From Plantago elongata (taxonomy: Eukaryota; Streptophyta; Magnoliopsida; Lamiales; Plantaginaceae): a stretch of DNA of 64,000 nt. Positions 34,901-47,125 of this stretch are shown piece by piece. The notes under the pieces are model-generated. The model was given only the letters and a program-made list of their open reading frames with translations. It did no database searches and was not told the origin of the DNA. A program made the translations under genes and the position numbers. The stretch spans positions 1 to 64,000 of the forward strand of contig JAYMSP010000082.1 of NCBI GenBank assembly GCA_036897095.1, in the 5' to 3' direction. Positions within the stretch are counted from its first letter, which is position 1. Every line of letters begins with the position of its first letter.

Positions 34901-36761
34901 ATGATTTAGCAGTACAGTCATGAGGAGACTTGGGGCAGCACATTATGATATAAGTTATACTGAAACAGAATTGGTAACTAAAAGTTTGAACCAGATGCTC
35001 GAACACACAAAATAAAGCTTGATTCAAATATGATAGTAACACATATGACGTCTCATTTGTTAAAAGTTTTGGGGAGACACTGAGAGTGTGATTGTTGTGG
35101 GAAAGCAAAAGAAGGTCAAGGTTTGAAATAATTCAGGCAGATTCGATAACCAATTATGAAAACTGCAGAAGGAAGTTCTAGTTGTGTGGTGGTGAGTCTC
35201 TGAACACGGCTTCTATGATAATCACATCAGAGAGATTCTCCTTGGTTTGTCAGATGAAACAGTCTAATAATCTGTCCTGTGATATCACATCATATGAACT
35301 TCGTGTATGTTATTTTTATTTTGCCTGATCCACATGGGATCTTATATTGGACGAATTTAAGGGCATAAATTCATAAAGGGATTATAGGGTACGGTTTTGC
35401 TTGTTGAAATTCAGCCATCTATGGCCTATGTTTAGTGTTTCTACATATGAAGGACGTATGTGCATGTTATTATAGTAGTTCTCCTACTTATAACATCACG
35501 TTGTCATTTTGTCGCTGCGTGATCAATGCAGTTACATATTCAGTAGGATAATACAAAAATGAAACAAATGATAGCGCAGGTAAACGACAAGAACACTGAT
35601 TCCACAAATAAAAGGTAGATTACTGATGGAACCATTTAGGACCGACTGTGTGGAAACAAAGGAAACATGATCCAACTTCCAAGTTTTGCTGAAAACGCAA
35701 GTTGCAAAATTACGCGCCAAAAATTGCATTGACGAATTTACTTGCATGGATTTCGGTACAAGAATGTGGATCTAACATTTTATGTGTAAACAGAATCTAC
35801 ATAAAGTTAATACAATGCAACACAACAGGCCAACGTTGCGGACTTGCGGGGGTTTGTAATGTAATCATCACGAGTCAACACTTAAATGACTAAACATCAA
35901 TGCGTGTGGTGGAAGTTCCTCAGGCATAGAAACGTTAAGTTGGTTTGGCTAACTTAGTTTCCAGAACAAAATGACTGTCTCTTGCTGTGTCTACACCATA
36001 ATCATTCACACAAATAATTTTATCCACAGCTACACACTGCAAATCTGACACATACACACAGAAATACCTTCTCCAGACCAGAAACTTAGCATCAACAACA
36101 ATAAATAGCACATGCACATACATAAAGTAGCACCACAGATCAAACACCAAAAGATCGGAAACATCAATGGTCAATCAATCAGCAGCAGCTCAAACACACA
36201 GCAAGGATATCATTGAATCCAATCCAATCCTACACCGTCAAATAACAACACACAGACAAACACAAACTCTCATATACAAAAACACAGGACAGCCTTCTCC
36301 AAAACCAGTGTTTAACAGCAGGAGAGAAAGCAGCAACACGAGTCATTTACAAACCAAAACCAGATAAAATCTAAAAACGATCAATGATTAAAGTATCCAA
36401 TCATCAACTCAAACAAACAACAAACTCATCAACTAATCTAATCCAATCCAATTCATCAATTGAATCAAAACCTCAAAACAGAGGAGCAAATCATACAACC
36501 TTCAGAATCGGCAGCACCATTGGATGCATCGGCGCCGCTCTCTCCGGTGGCGTAGACCGAATGACCACGGATTCTCATCGGTTTAGCTCGAATGAGCGTC
36601 GATTTAGCGGTGGAAAATCGAAATGGAGAAGGAGAGAGGGAGGGTTTAGAGTAGAGAGAGAGTGAGAGAAGAAGAGGAGAGTGGTATTTGGTGAAATGGT
36701 GATGAAAAAGAGGTGGAAATCGATGGTAGACTTTGTTAAGGCGCATGTTAGAAAGAGCCAT
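28968..36761 (-). CDS. GEP: Chloroplast glutamyl endopeptidase (prolyl-oligopeptidase family), 14 exons
   Basis: Stromal serine peptidase cleaving after Glu. Exons (minus): 36761-36500, 34854-34641, 34437-34327, 33970-33925, 33696-33587, 33505-33002, 32450-32322, 31809-31510, 31430-30969, 30866-30801, 30337-30277, 30196-30047, 29942-29805, 29276-28968. All junctions are GT-AG and in phase: 953 aa, against about 960 in Arabidopsis. The N-terminal ~60 residues are Ser/Arg-rich and acid-poor, as in chloroplast transit peptides. A conserved LPPPEIRDIVDAPP opens the propeller part (PHRDKILFLKRR, SINWRADKPSTLYW). The C-terminal alpha/beta-hydrolase has GGHSYGAF with nucleophile Ser768, Asp842 in GEEDNN and His876 in FESHGY, a complete triad. 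The 1.6-kb first intron separates the transit-peptide exon from the rest. No break was seen. Confidence 0.95.
34855..36499 (-). other. Large first intron of the glutamyl endopeptidase gene
   Basis: 1645 bp between GAAG|GTTGTATG and CATAGCAG|CATCG. It separates the transit-peptide exon from the mature-protein exons. Only short chance ORFs are seen inside; no transposon ends or RNA gene were recognised. Confidence 0.7.
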
Positions 36762-37222
36762 TAATAGATTAGATAGAGGCTCTGATTGAGAGAAAGGAAA
36801 AAGAGAAAGTTGAGAATCTGTTTTGCGGCGAGTTTTGATTGGCTACACGCAGCCTCTGTACACTACTGTGTGTTAACTAAAGTTGATATGGTACTACAGT
36901 ATCTGTTTAGATTTTAGAAGATTGGTTTGGACATTGTTGGATGCTTCAATGGACCATCAAGGAATTGGAGGTGGAAATAAATATCTATCCAAATTAGAAC
37001 CAAGATATTTTTAAAATTCAACTTTAATGTTTATATCGAGATCATCGTATATTAAAATTAAAAAAATATCGACTAAAATTTTTATTATCATTTAACAATG
37101 AACTCTATAAATTACTTAAATCATAAGAATTCCCCTTCTAGGATAACTATCTCCAGGATTTGAATTATATGTTCAAAAGTCTAAAGTCACACCTAAAAAA
37201 AGTATGTTATTACTAGGTATAT

Positions 37223-37332
37223 ATTCTCTTCAACTAAAATCAATTCAATTCAGTTGAGCTCTGCTTAGTTATAGTTTATACTTACTTTATTTATGTTCAT
37301 TTCAGTTTAGTAAATTTCAGTTGAAACGAACA
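37223..37332 (+). repeat. Short interspersed repeat, copy 2
   Basis: Same family and orientation as 2644-2758. It starts TTCTCTTCAACTAAAATC and ends CAGTTGAAACGAAC. See that entry for the shared blocks. Non-coding; it lies upstream of the endopeptidase promoter. Confidence 0.55.
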
Positions 37333-37732
37333 AAACTTAAGACACCATCCAGTCCAGCTAGAGGCCAACCTAGTCTAAACGGCTCGATCCACCCTAGACG
37401 AGCTTGCAATTCGACTGCACTGACATCACTAAGACTATTGACCACATAATAAAAATTGACAGTAATAATAAACATGCCCCGCTCAAATATTTTGAGTAGA
37501 AATCAGATCGACATCTTTCTTAAAAAAATATATACACATCGTCACACTAAATCAACAGTGACACATTGTATATTATCGCAATAAATATATATATTTGCAC
37601 TATAATATACATAGTTTTTCCCTATCTTCTTTTTATAACTTTATTTCCATAAAGTATTTGGCACAAATTTTCCCAGCTTCAAACGAAGCTTTGAACATCG
37701 AGACCTGCTTGAACTTGCTTGTATAACTTTAC

Positions 37733-37891
37733 GGGGCTGATTGGTATAGAATTTGAATGGGTATTTGGATAGATTTTGGTGAAATTGTGTTTGCAATTGA
37801 ATTGAAATGAGGGTATTTGAAGTGTATTTTAGGTCAAATCATTGTTCATCGAGCCAAATGAAGCGATTTAAATGCTATGTCAATCAGCCCC
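37733..37891. mobile_element. PIF/Harbinger-like MITE, copy c, short
   Basis: Termini GGGGCTGATTGG and CAATCAGCCCC, flanked by TAC on both sides (37730-37732 and 37892-37894) as the 3-bp target duplication. At 159 bp it is a shortened or different subtype of copy a. It shares the AAATGCTATGTCAATCAGCC right end. No coding capacity. Confidence 0.75.
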
Positions 37892-38229
37892 TACATTTTT
37901 ATCCATCACTTTAGTCGGGGTCAGCCTCCTGGCTCTTTCTTGAACAGGAGGGTGCGTCCTAACTGGGAAGTCGTCATCTTGGGGCATGCCATTATATAAC
38001 GTAAAAGACGATCCCGAAATTTATCGGGATCATATCCAGCTAATGCCATTAAAATTAGCCCAATGTAATCGGCTTCCAACCACCTGCTGAACTTTATTCT
38101 ACATGAAATCATGAGATTTCTAGATTGTTTTGTGATCAATTATTACTCTTAAGATGGATTCTGCTACAAAATTTCAGTTGCAATGTAGGTTTGGCACAAA
38201 ATACACTTCATACACATAAACTATGGGAA

Positions 38230-39300
38230 ATTTTCGAAAAAATGTATCCTAAGTTGTGACATTTTCGAAAAGGTGTATTAGATTATTACTATTCAATTTG
38301 ATACCTTAAATTGACATTGTCTCCAATTTAGGTACATTTGTAACACGTGGGAGTTTAATTAAGCGGCACGTGTCAATTTAAAATTTTAAAAATTTAAGGG
38401 GTGAAATTGCAAATAAAATAAATTTTGACAATTTTAAATTTCTCCACATAATTTTCTATTATTACATATCAACCCTATTTTGTAAAATCAACATAAAAAA
38501 GGTTTAAAAAAAGAAGAAAGAGGGAAAAAATTAATTTGAAAATTGATTTTAAATTACAAAAAAATATATAAATATTCTGAAAAATTATAAATTATAATTT
38601 TAAATTAAATTTGCATACATGATAAATAAATAAATAATAATAAAATTAAATTAAATTTTTAAAAAAAGGGGAAACATGTCACTCTCTCATAATTTATGGG
38701 TATAAATTGTTTAATATAATTTAAAAATATTTTTAAAAATATAAAAAACATTTCACATTTTATTACATTTAAAATAAATAAATCAATCAAAAATTTAAAA
38801 ATGCAATTTGCTACAATAGACCTTTCAATTGGGTTTTTGAATTTTGTAAGTGATTCATTTACGACGGAGCATTCAAGTTGTCGGATTTGGAAGCTACATC
38901 AGACTGGATCTGAAAGTTCCACGACGACGGAAGAATCAATCATGGATTGAGCTCAAGCTTCTTCCATGGTGATTTTATTGTTTATTTTTTTTATAAATTA
39001 CTTTCAATAAAAATATATTTTTATATGGATAATTTAGTAATATTGTTAGAAGTTAGAAGTTATAATTTAGAATTTATTTGTAATTATTAAAAATACCGTA
39101 TTTACATTTAAATTTATCGTATTTTTATATTTTTCAACGTGACACGTGTCAGAAGTACCTAAATTGGATACAATGTGTTATAAATTACATATTAATCTCA
39201 AGTAACTTGTTATTAACTGATTCATTTCCATGAACCTAAACTTAACATCCTTAATTCCGCATACCTTGCCAATTACAAGTGTATCTAACTTAGAATAAAT
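38230..39300. mobile_element. Probable long-inverted-repeat element
   Basis: The left side carries CATTGTCTCCAATTTAGGTACATTTGTAACACGTG in two adjoining blocks. The right side (39130-39185), in reverse complement, carries CATTGTATCCAATTTAGGTAC followed by TTCTGACACGTGTCACG. Outer parts match more weakly (CTAAGTTGTGAC... against CTAAGTTAGATACACTTG). The AT-rich interior has a patch near 38880-38970 (GATTGAGCTCAAGCTTC) resembling the palindrome patch at 15929. The ends and superfamily are uncertain. Confidence 0.45.
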
Positions 39301-39576
39301 ATATCAGCAAATCATCATGCATGATACATACAATGTAATAAATATGGTAACTGAATTTTGCACAAGAGTGAAGTCAAAAAAATTACTTCGAAATTGAACA
39401 AGAACGCTACAGCTACTCATGGTCATCGTCGTTTCATCTTCACTTCCAAGATTATAAAGTTTGCTCCTTTTCAACCCCTCTTTTCAAATTCCCAAAAAGT
39501 TTCTTCCTTTTTCATCTGCTTTCCTGTTTAACAATACAGAGAAGAACAAGAAGACAGGGTTTTTCAAAGGTAATGT

Positions 39577-39790
39577 TAGTTTTTACCCTTTTCTTTCTGT
39601 ATTTTTTTGCAAGGTTTGAACTGAAAAGTTACTGCTTCTTGAGTTTTTTTACCATTTTTTTCTGTATCTTTTGGCAAGCTCTGAACTGAAATGTAACTGT
39701 TTCTTGAGTTTCTTTTTACCCTTTTTTTCTGTATCTTTTTGCAAGCTTTGAACTGAAATGCAACTGCTTCTTGAGTTCTTTTTACCCTTT
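39577..39790 (+). repeat. Tandem repeat of ~66 bp in the helicase leader intron
   Basis: Three copies of a unit containing TTTCTGTATCTTTTTGCAAG, TTTGAACTGAAATGCAACTG and CTTCTTGAGTTTTTTTACCC start near 39577, 39645 and 39712. They lie between a plausible donor (TTCAAAG|GTAATG, ~39569) and acceptor (TATTCTCAG, 39835) just upstream of the helicase ATG, so they make up most of a 5' UTR intron. Confidence 0.85.
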
Positions 39791-39857
39791 TTTTTTATCA
39801 TATATTTTGCATGTATAATGTTTTGGTATTCTCAGTGAACAGGGATAGGGCGGAAGC

Positions 39858-42800
39858 ATGGCTTATGTGGTGAAAAAGAAAGAAGAAAAGCCAGGAAAGC
39901 CAGGACTCATTGATTTTGTCTTCTCTTGGTCCTTAAAGAATGTGATGAACAAACACCTTTTTAGAGACAAGGTATTTATGGTTATTGCTGCTTGTTTTTT
40001 ACTTCCATTTTCTTCATTTGTGTTGCGTGTATGCAGTCGATCATTTCTTCTGTTACATTTACTGCAAGTTTGTGAAAAAAGGACTTCATTAGGCATTTGA
40101 CCAGGTGCATATTTGTGAAGCATATTGCGTCATGGATTATGCTGTGTGTGTTGTATCCTGACAGGTTAAGAGAGTTCCGGAAACATTTTCATCACGAGAG
40201 CATTACTTTCAGTCATTCATCGACCCACTTCTTGAAGAAACCCGTGCAGACTTGCAGTCGGAGATAGCTAATGTGTTTCATGCACCTGTATGTGAAGTAT
40301 ATAGAGTAAAATGGGTTGCAAAGGATCCCGGTGACTTGAGATACAAGTTGTGGTTGAAGCCAGGTGCATATGAGCCCGAGTATGGGGATTTGATTGCATT
40401 AACGGAGGTGAAACCAAGACGCATTGATGATCTGGATAGACCTAATCGACCGTATCATATTGCTTTAGTCCAAGCCGCAAAGGATCAAGAGATCAAGGTT
40501 CTATCATCAAAAGTTATTAGGTATCATCCAGAGGACGAACGGGACAGACTTTTTGTTGTTTCCCTTACAAATTTAAATACAAACTTACGGATATGGGAAG
40601 CATTGCATCCAGACGTCCATGGGGGAAATATGAAGATCATCAACTCTGTTCTGAACACTAATCCACATGTAAGATTTTTTGTTGCCTTTTTATCTTTGGC
40701 CTTGAATGTTAGATATGTTTGCCCCATTTTGAATGTGTTGCGGACATGATAAAACTTATTTTGTTTTAATGTTTTTGTTTGTTGGCTTGCAGGTAGATGA
40801 AAATTGCATCAGTTGCTTCTCCAATAAAACGGAGTGTAGTAACGTGTCAAAATCAAGGAAAGTTATCACCCCCCTTTCACTTGACAACTCCCAAAATGCA
40901 GCGGTTATAAGTAGCATTGCCATAACAGAATGTCATCATAAAAATAGCGTAAAGCTAATATGGGGTCCCCCGGGGACTGGAAAGACAAAGACAGTTGCTG
41001 CATTACTGTTTGCCTTGCTTCAAATAAAGCACAGAACATTAACTTGTGCTCCAACCAATGTTGCCGTGGTAGGAGTGACTAAGCGCTTGATGAGTTTGCT
41101 AGGTAGTACACTGATGTATGAGAATTATGGGTTGGGAGATGTATTATTGTTTGGTAATGGGGAAAGAATGCAGATTGATGACCATGAAGACCTTCAAGAT
41201 GTGTTTCTTAAACATCGTGTTTGTGTACTCTGTCATTGTTTTGCCCCCTTAACTGGCTGGAATGGCATCTTAGAATCAATGATATGTCTACTTGAAGATC
41301 CTGAAGGCCAGTATCTCCAATACTTGCGAAGAGTGGAAGATGAAAATGAGGAAGACTCTGACAAAGATGCTGATGACACAGACAACTTGGAAGTGGAAAT
41401 TGAGAAGGAAAATGAGAATCCCAAGAACACGAACCAAACAGAAACTCTTGAAAGGAAGTTTTGGAAGAAATTAATTGTCAGAGATCTCAACGAAGCAAAG
41501 AAGAAAAACTCGAACGACAAGAAGCCATCTGATGATGGGAAAAGTCAGACTAAGAGTCGAGAGAGCAGAAAAAATGACATTCCTTTTACGTTCAAGGAAT
41601 TTCTCTTGAAGACATTCAGAAACATTGGGCAAAAACTCATGATTTGCATTGCAGGATTGTGCACACATATGCCTACTAAATGTCTTCCGTTGGAAGTAGT
41701 GAAGCGCATGATTAAAGTTCATGAAATGTTTAAAGCATTTCTGTCGTTGTTGAATGAGTTTAATGACTCACGTGAAGGTCTGAGAGAAGCTCTAGAAGGA
41801 AATGGAGATGCCGGAGGTGGAGAACATGGAACAAATTTACGTATGATGAGATTACAGCTCCTGAAAATCCTTAGATTGCTGCGTGAAACGTTCTCAGTCC
41901 CAAATTTTTATAACGAGTATGATGTTAGTATATTTTGTCAGAAAAACGCCTGCATACTTTTTTGTACAGCTTCAAGCTCTTGTAAGTTGCTCACGGAAGG
42001 AATGGCAGCAATTGAACTGGTGATAATTGATGAAGCTGCACAACTGAAAGAATGTGAATCATCTATCCCCTTGCAGCTTCCTGGTCTCTGTCATGCTGTA
42101 CTTGTTGGAGATGAGAAGCAACTTCCAGCAATGGTTCAAAGCGAGGTTATATAATATCATTTCTATAGTATGTTGACAATAATGCATTCATTCACTAACA
42201 AGTTGTCACATATTGACAGATGTGCAAAAAAGCTGATTTTGGAAGGAGTTTATTCGAGAGGCTTGTGATTTTAGGACATGAAAAGCACCTCCTGGATGTT
42301 CAGTATAGAATGCATCCTTCGATAAGCTTATTCCCGAATACTGTGTTTTATAATGGCAAAATTAAGAATGGCCGAAATGTCAGTCTAAGGTCTTATTCCC
42401 GGAGCTTCTTGAAAGGGAAGATCTTTGGATCATTTTCTTTCATTGATATAAACAATGGAAAAGAGGAATTTGACCAAAGGTATAGCCTGAGAAACTTAGT
42501 AGAGGTATCTGTGGTTGCCGAGATCATCTCAAAACTGTACAAAGGTATTCTTGTTTTTAACATTTCATCATTTAAGTTCAAGATGTTGGAAATGGCTAAA
42601 AACAGTAGCAAAATTTTGTTCCTGATGATTTGTTGGTGTGTTGTAGAATGTGCTCTTTCAAAGCAGAAGCTCCATGTTGGTTGCATATCACCATACAAGG
42701 CTCAAGTGGCTGCAATTCAGAAAAAGCTTGGGAACACTTACCATACTGATGCAAACGAGAAGTTTTCAGTGAACGTGCGCTCTGTTGATGGTTTTCAGGG

Positions 42801-44398
42801 TGGGGAAGAAGATGTGATCATAATTTCCACTGTTCGGTGCAACAGCAAAGGATCTGTTGGTTTCATGGACAAAAGACAAAGGGTCAATGTAGCTCTTACT
42901 CGAGCAAGGTATTGTCCATATATAGCCTATACTGTGTAGATGAATCAAATCAATTTTGTTCTCCGCGGTGTGTGAATTTTTCAATAATCAACTTAGAGAA
43001 CAATCTGTACAGGCACTGTCTTTGGGTATTAGGGAATGCTGCAACATTAACCAACAGTGGTTCCGTATGGCAAAAGTTGGTCCTGGATGCCAAAAATCGG
43101 AATTGTTTCCACAATGCTAACGAAGACGAGGACTTAGCTCAAGCAATTAACAATGCTTTAGTTGAGTCGGGTCATCTGACTTCATTATTCAGTTCAGACT
43201 ACATCTTGTTCACAACCTCTAAGTGGAAGGTATGCTGGATATTTGGTACTTGCTAATTTTATCATCAATGCAACTTGATTGTCACATACTGTCATCAATC
43301 CTTTGGTGCAATACAAAGAGGAATTGCCATTTCGATTGCTTTAAAATTGTATAGCCCTCTCGATTTCTTTCAACTTGTGGCATTAGTATGTTGTTCCTTC
43401 ACTTTCCTGGGCGGTACATTTGATACACCAAACTCAACAAGAATTCATGGCCACCCAATCTCTCTGGCAATGAATGGAGTTAAATCAGCATGTGCATTGT
43501 ACTAAAACAATTCATGTCAGCGCATCCGGATTTTGGTCTAATATCATTTACAATTCTGGTTACAGGTACATTTCTCTGGTCGATTCCATGAATCTATGAC
43601 CAAGCTTCATGACTCAGGAATCCTTGAAAACGTTACAAAACTATTGGTTAACCTATCAAATGGCTGGCGAGAGAAGGTCGAAGATAAATGCCTTGCGAAC
43701 TTGGATGGTGCCTCTTCACAGTTAATGAAGTGTTACCATGTGAAAGAGCCTCTAAAGTTGATTTGGACAATTGAAATTACCAGGGAAAAGTTGACAGATA
43801 CTCAAGTTATCAAAATTTGGGACATCTTGCCAAAATTTGAGATGCCGAAACTGGCTGAGGAACTTGATGATCTGTTTGGAACCTACACTTGGAATCTCAT
43901 GAGTCGTTGCTTGTGCAAACGTATAGAAGGGTCAGAGCTCCTTTTCCTTTGGACATTCATCAGAATCCCTATCAATTAACAGAAAATTGATATACTGTCA
44001 TTTGATGCAGGAACTTGACACTTCCAATGACATGGCCGGTGGCTGAAAATGAAAGAAGTTCCGACAACTCCGTTAGGGATTCAACTCAAGAGTTGGCACT
44101 CACGCTAGCTGCAACCAGTTTGAGTGATGCACCACGGTCATCAGGAAGAAGGTAAAAGTAACATTCGATTTTCCACACTTATTACATGGATTAGAAGAGT
44201 CTTCAGATATCACAAAACATTCATCAGGATCAGTCGATCTTTTCTTTTTTAGTTGATATCCATCATATTTTCCTTGCTTTCTTTTCCGACAATTTGTTAT
44301 ACAACAAGTCTTATGCATCTTTCAACTGCAAGTGGAGTATGCTAACATGGTTATCAATGAACAGGCCTTACCAAGGTGGGCGTGGGAGGCGCTGGTAG
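39858..44398 (+). CDS. SEN1/UPF1-like superfamily 1 helicase
   Basis: Exons: 39858-39971, 40165-40668, 40793-42145, 42220-42544, 42647-42908, 43013-43229, 43566-43930, 44011-44151, 44365-44398; all GT-AG and in phase, 1104 aa. It belongs to the plant group often labelled helicase SEN1-like or UvrD-like (RNA/DNA helicases of the UPF1 clan). Motif I GPPGTGKT lies at 264-271 and motif II DEAAQ at 619-623. Motif III is [39 protein letters not shown] and VNVALTRAR complete the core. A long acidic/basic low-complexity insert ([14 protein letters not shown]...) sits between motifs I and II. The short last exon encodes a Gly/Arg tail ([10 protein letters not shown], stop), possibly RNA-binding or an arginine-methylation site. 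It is tandemly duplicated, so an alternative last exon exists at 44502-44535. The exact substrate is unknown. Confidence 0.9.
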
Positions 44399-44536
44399 GT
44401 CATATTTTCCTTGCTTTCTTTTCCGACAATTTGTTATACAACAAGTCTTATGCATCTTTTAACTGCAAGTGGAGTATGCTAACATGCTTATCAATGAACA
44501 GGCCTTACCAAGGTGGGCGTGGGAGGCGCCGGTAGG
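44263..44536 (+). repeat. 137-bp tandem duplication of the helicase last exon
   Basis: 44263-44399 and 44400-44536 are near-identical copies. Each holds the intron end (ATGAACAG), the final exon (G CCT TAC CAA GGT GGG CGT...) and the stop. The differences are few: for instance GGTTATC/GCTTATC in the intron and TGG/CGG in the last sense codon. Splicing to the first copy ends in ...GRRW; splicing to the second ends in ...GRRR. Confidence 0.93.
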
Positions 44537-47125
44537 GACGACGCGGTACACTACTGACCAGAGGTGTAAATCAGTTCTTTTGTTGAATCTTTGAAGTGTA
44601 GCAGTTGCTCCCGCAGCAATCAATGTTACTTTTGAGGAAGCACTTCTGTTGTATTCATGCTTTTTGGTGTACCTGTGATTAATAGAGAAACTACTGGGTT
44701 ACCAGAAGTCCTTGCACAGTAAAATTCCTAGTTTTAATTGTTTTGATCAATGTATTCTGAGTCTGAACTTGTCAGAGCACGTTGGCCATTGCGACTTGAC
44801 CTGACTTGCTTAGTTTGCAATCTATTATGGGGTTCGTAGGATTTAACCACCGCACACCCGAATGATAGCGGTTGATGCGGGTTTACAACATAGATTAAAA
44901 TAAAAGGAAAATGTTAGTCTGAGAAAATGTTTGTTTTCCATTTCCACAACTATGCACTATTTACACAGAACAGATTGATTGATTACCACAGAACAAACCA
45001 AGCAAAAGATAACTTGCAACCATCTTAGAAGCAAAAGATAACTTGCAACCATCTTAGACAGCACCGAGAAGAGATCAATAACAATCTCCATCTTTATAGT
45101 TCACTCCAAGTTCAACACCGATAAGATACAGATCTTACAACTAAAGTTAACATCTCCAAGCACTTCGATTAAACCTTGATATATCCAAAATAGTCATCTC
45201 ATTATACTTTGGAGCTCAAAATACAAAAAAAGTTATACTAGAACACATTAAGCAGCAGAAATAGTCACCTTTATATTATTCATTTGTGGAGATAATGAAG
45301 CCTGCTGAAACATATTATTATCTTAAGAGTAAAGGACTTAAATGAGAGTGAAGGATTCATCCTTCTGTCACATGGACATAGGAGCACCTCAAACTGTATG
45401 ATGCTTGCTGGGAGCTCCATATATATTTTGAATATGAAAGTTAGTCGCATAAGCTCCACATCTAGTTCATCAGTACATTCAGTACTTTCAGTACTTTGGG
45501 TAAGCCTGATTTTCCAACTAAACTGACAGTTTGAAACATAACAACTCCTTCATGTTCCCAGGAGTATGAACAATGAAAGTCTAAAACACTTTCATAGAAA
45601 CATACTTTACACGAACTTGCTAAAGTTGAAAGATCAAATATTATGTATCTGCAGCTTACGCAAACAGAGGATCCGAAAGTAACCAAAAGTATCTACTCAT
45701 GTCATGTCAAATGTTATACAGTAGTATCAATATTGAAAAGGAGACAAGTTGGTAGAATTTCAATAAGCATAACATACACAAAATCTTTTAAATAAAAAAT
45801 CAAATGTAGTATTCAAAAGCAACCAATCACAAAATATTGAGAAATAAATCTGCCCAAAACTCAACACAAAAATAATGGAAATTTTACAATTTACTTCATT
45901 TTAAATAATACAGTAATAAACAGAACCAAACCAGTGGTTGAGGAGCACTTAAAAAGTTTTCAACATTCATATAGACTAGCAGTTGAACAGAATTAACCTT
46001 CATACCAACACCGGAGGCAAAACAAGGAACTCAATACCTGACCAAATTTTGCTACCTCTAACACAAAGCAACAAATAAAGACAACGACATATCTGCAAAT
46101 ACACCGAGATGAACTATAAGCAAAACAACTAACGTCCAAATCAAAACCTGACAAACAGCCAGCCCTTAATCTAGAGTAACCCAGGTGGACTTCGACATCA
46201 ATTAACAAGCAAAAATATTCATATAAAAAGAGAGAGAGGAAGAAATATTACAACAGATGTTGCATTCAAAAATTTTACTATTTTTTAGGGGTGGTGGGTG
46301 TACAGAAAAACGAAGGAAGAAGAGTAAGCCTCATTTTATATGAGTTCATTTGTATAAATTCATTAGAGTACACAATTAAAAAGCCAACCCTCCGATTCAC
46401 CACAAACAGAGCCTGAAGTCTCGGCAAATAAACTTGTAGGTGGGGAAAGAAAATATATTTAGCACATTTACTCAGATCAGACAACAAAACCCCCAAACTG
46501 AAGCATAACAGACATCCAAGACCAAAGATAACACTAAGCTGGCCTTTTCTAGTCATCTTGCATATTCCGACTAATGAGATCTGTCAAATGGCATAGCTGT
46601 TATATGACTGCTTCAGATGCTTACTTGGGAGTTGGGACCGAAACCGACAATAGTTGGAGAGAAGTACAAACCGGTTTTGATCCAAAAGAACCGTCTCAAA
46701 TTATATCATATATAGCAGTCTCTATCCAGAAATAACCTAATCATTATCGAATAGACAATTGCACTGATCTTCAAAATATCGTTGATGATGTACATAGTCC
46801 TGAGTTTTCCATAGAACTAGCAGATACCACTACACGAATCTTGGGGTATACAGAGCAAGACAAAAACAGTAATGTGCACTGAAGCTCTTATTATACATGA
46901 GAACAAAAATCTATCAATCAAGACGGGATCAAAAGTAACTCATATGTGCACACAAATGTATCGGAATATTCAAGATGCCATCTCTAGTATTAACTCCTCT
47001 TATGGTCAACAACGAAAGAATTGAATGTCTAAAGAACGACCCATGTTAGAGCATTGTGACACTTTCCAGCAGCTAGAATGTTCCCAAAGGGTAGAATGAA
47101 CAGGCAATACCTCCTAAGTTCTGAT
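44537..47125. other. Intergenic 2.6 kb, no gene seen
   Basis: The left part is the helicase 3' end. A 28-base phrase around AGCAAAAGATAACTTGCAACC is directly repeated at about 45000 and 45030. Several short minus-strand ORFs (45462-45686, 45993-46208, 46278-46556) have no family resemblance. The right end should contain the 3' UTR of the fucosyltransferase-like gene. An unrecognised non-coding transcript cannot be excluded. Confidence 0.5.

Noticed and set aside
45462-46556. Minus-strand ORFs of 71-92 aa in the 44.5-47.1 kb gap
   Set aside because: Hydrophobic or Cys-rich chance frames in AT-rich DNA; no recognisable domain and no plausible gene structure.
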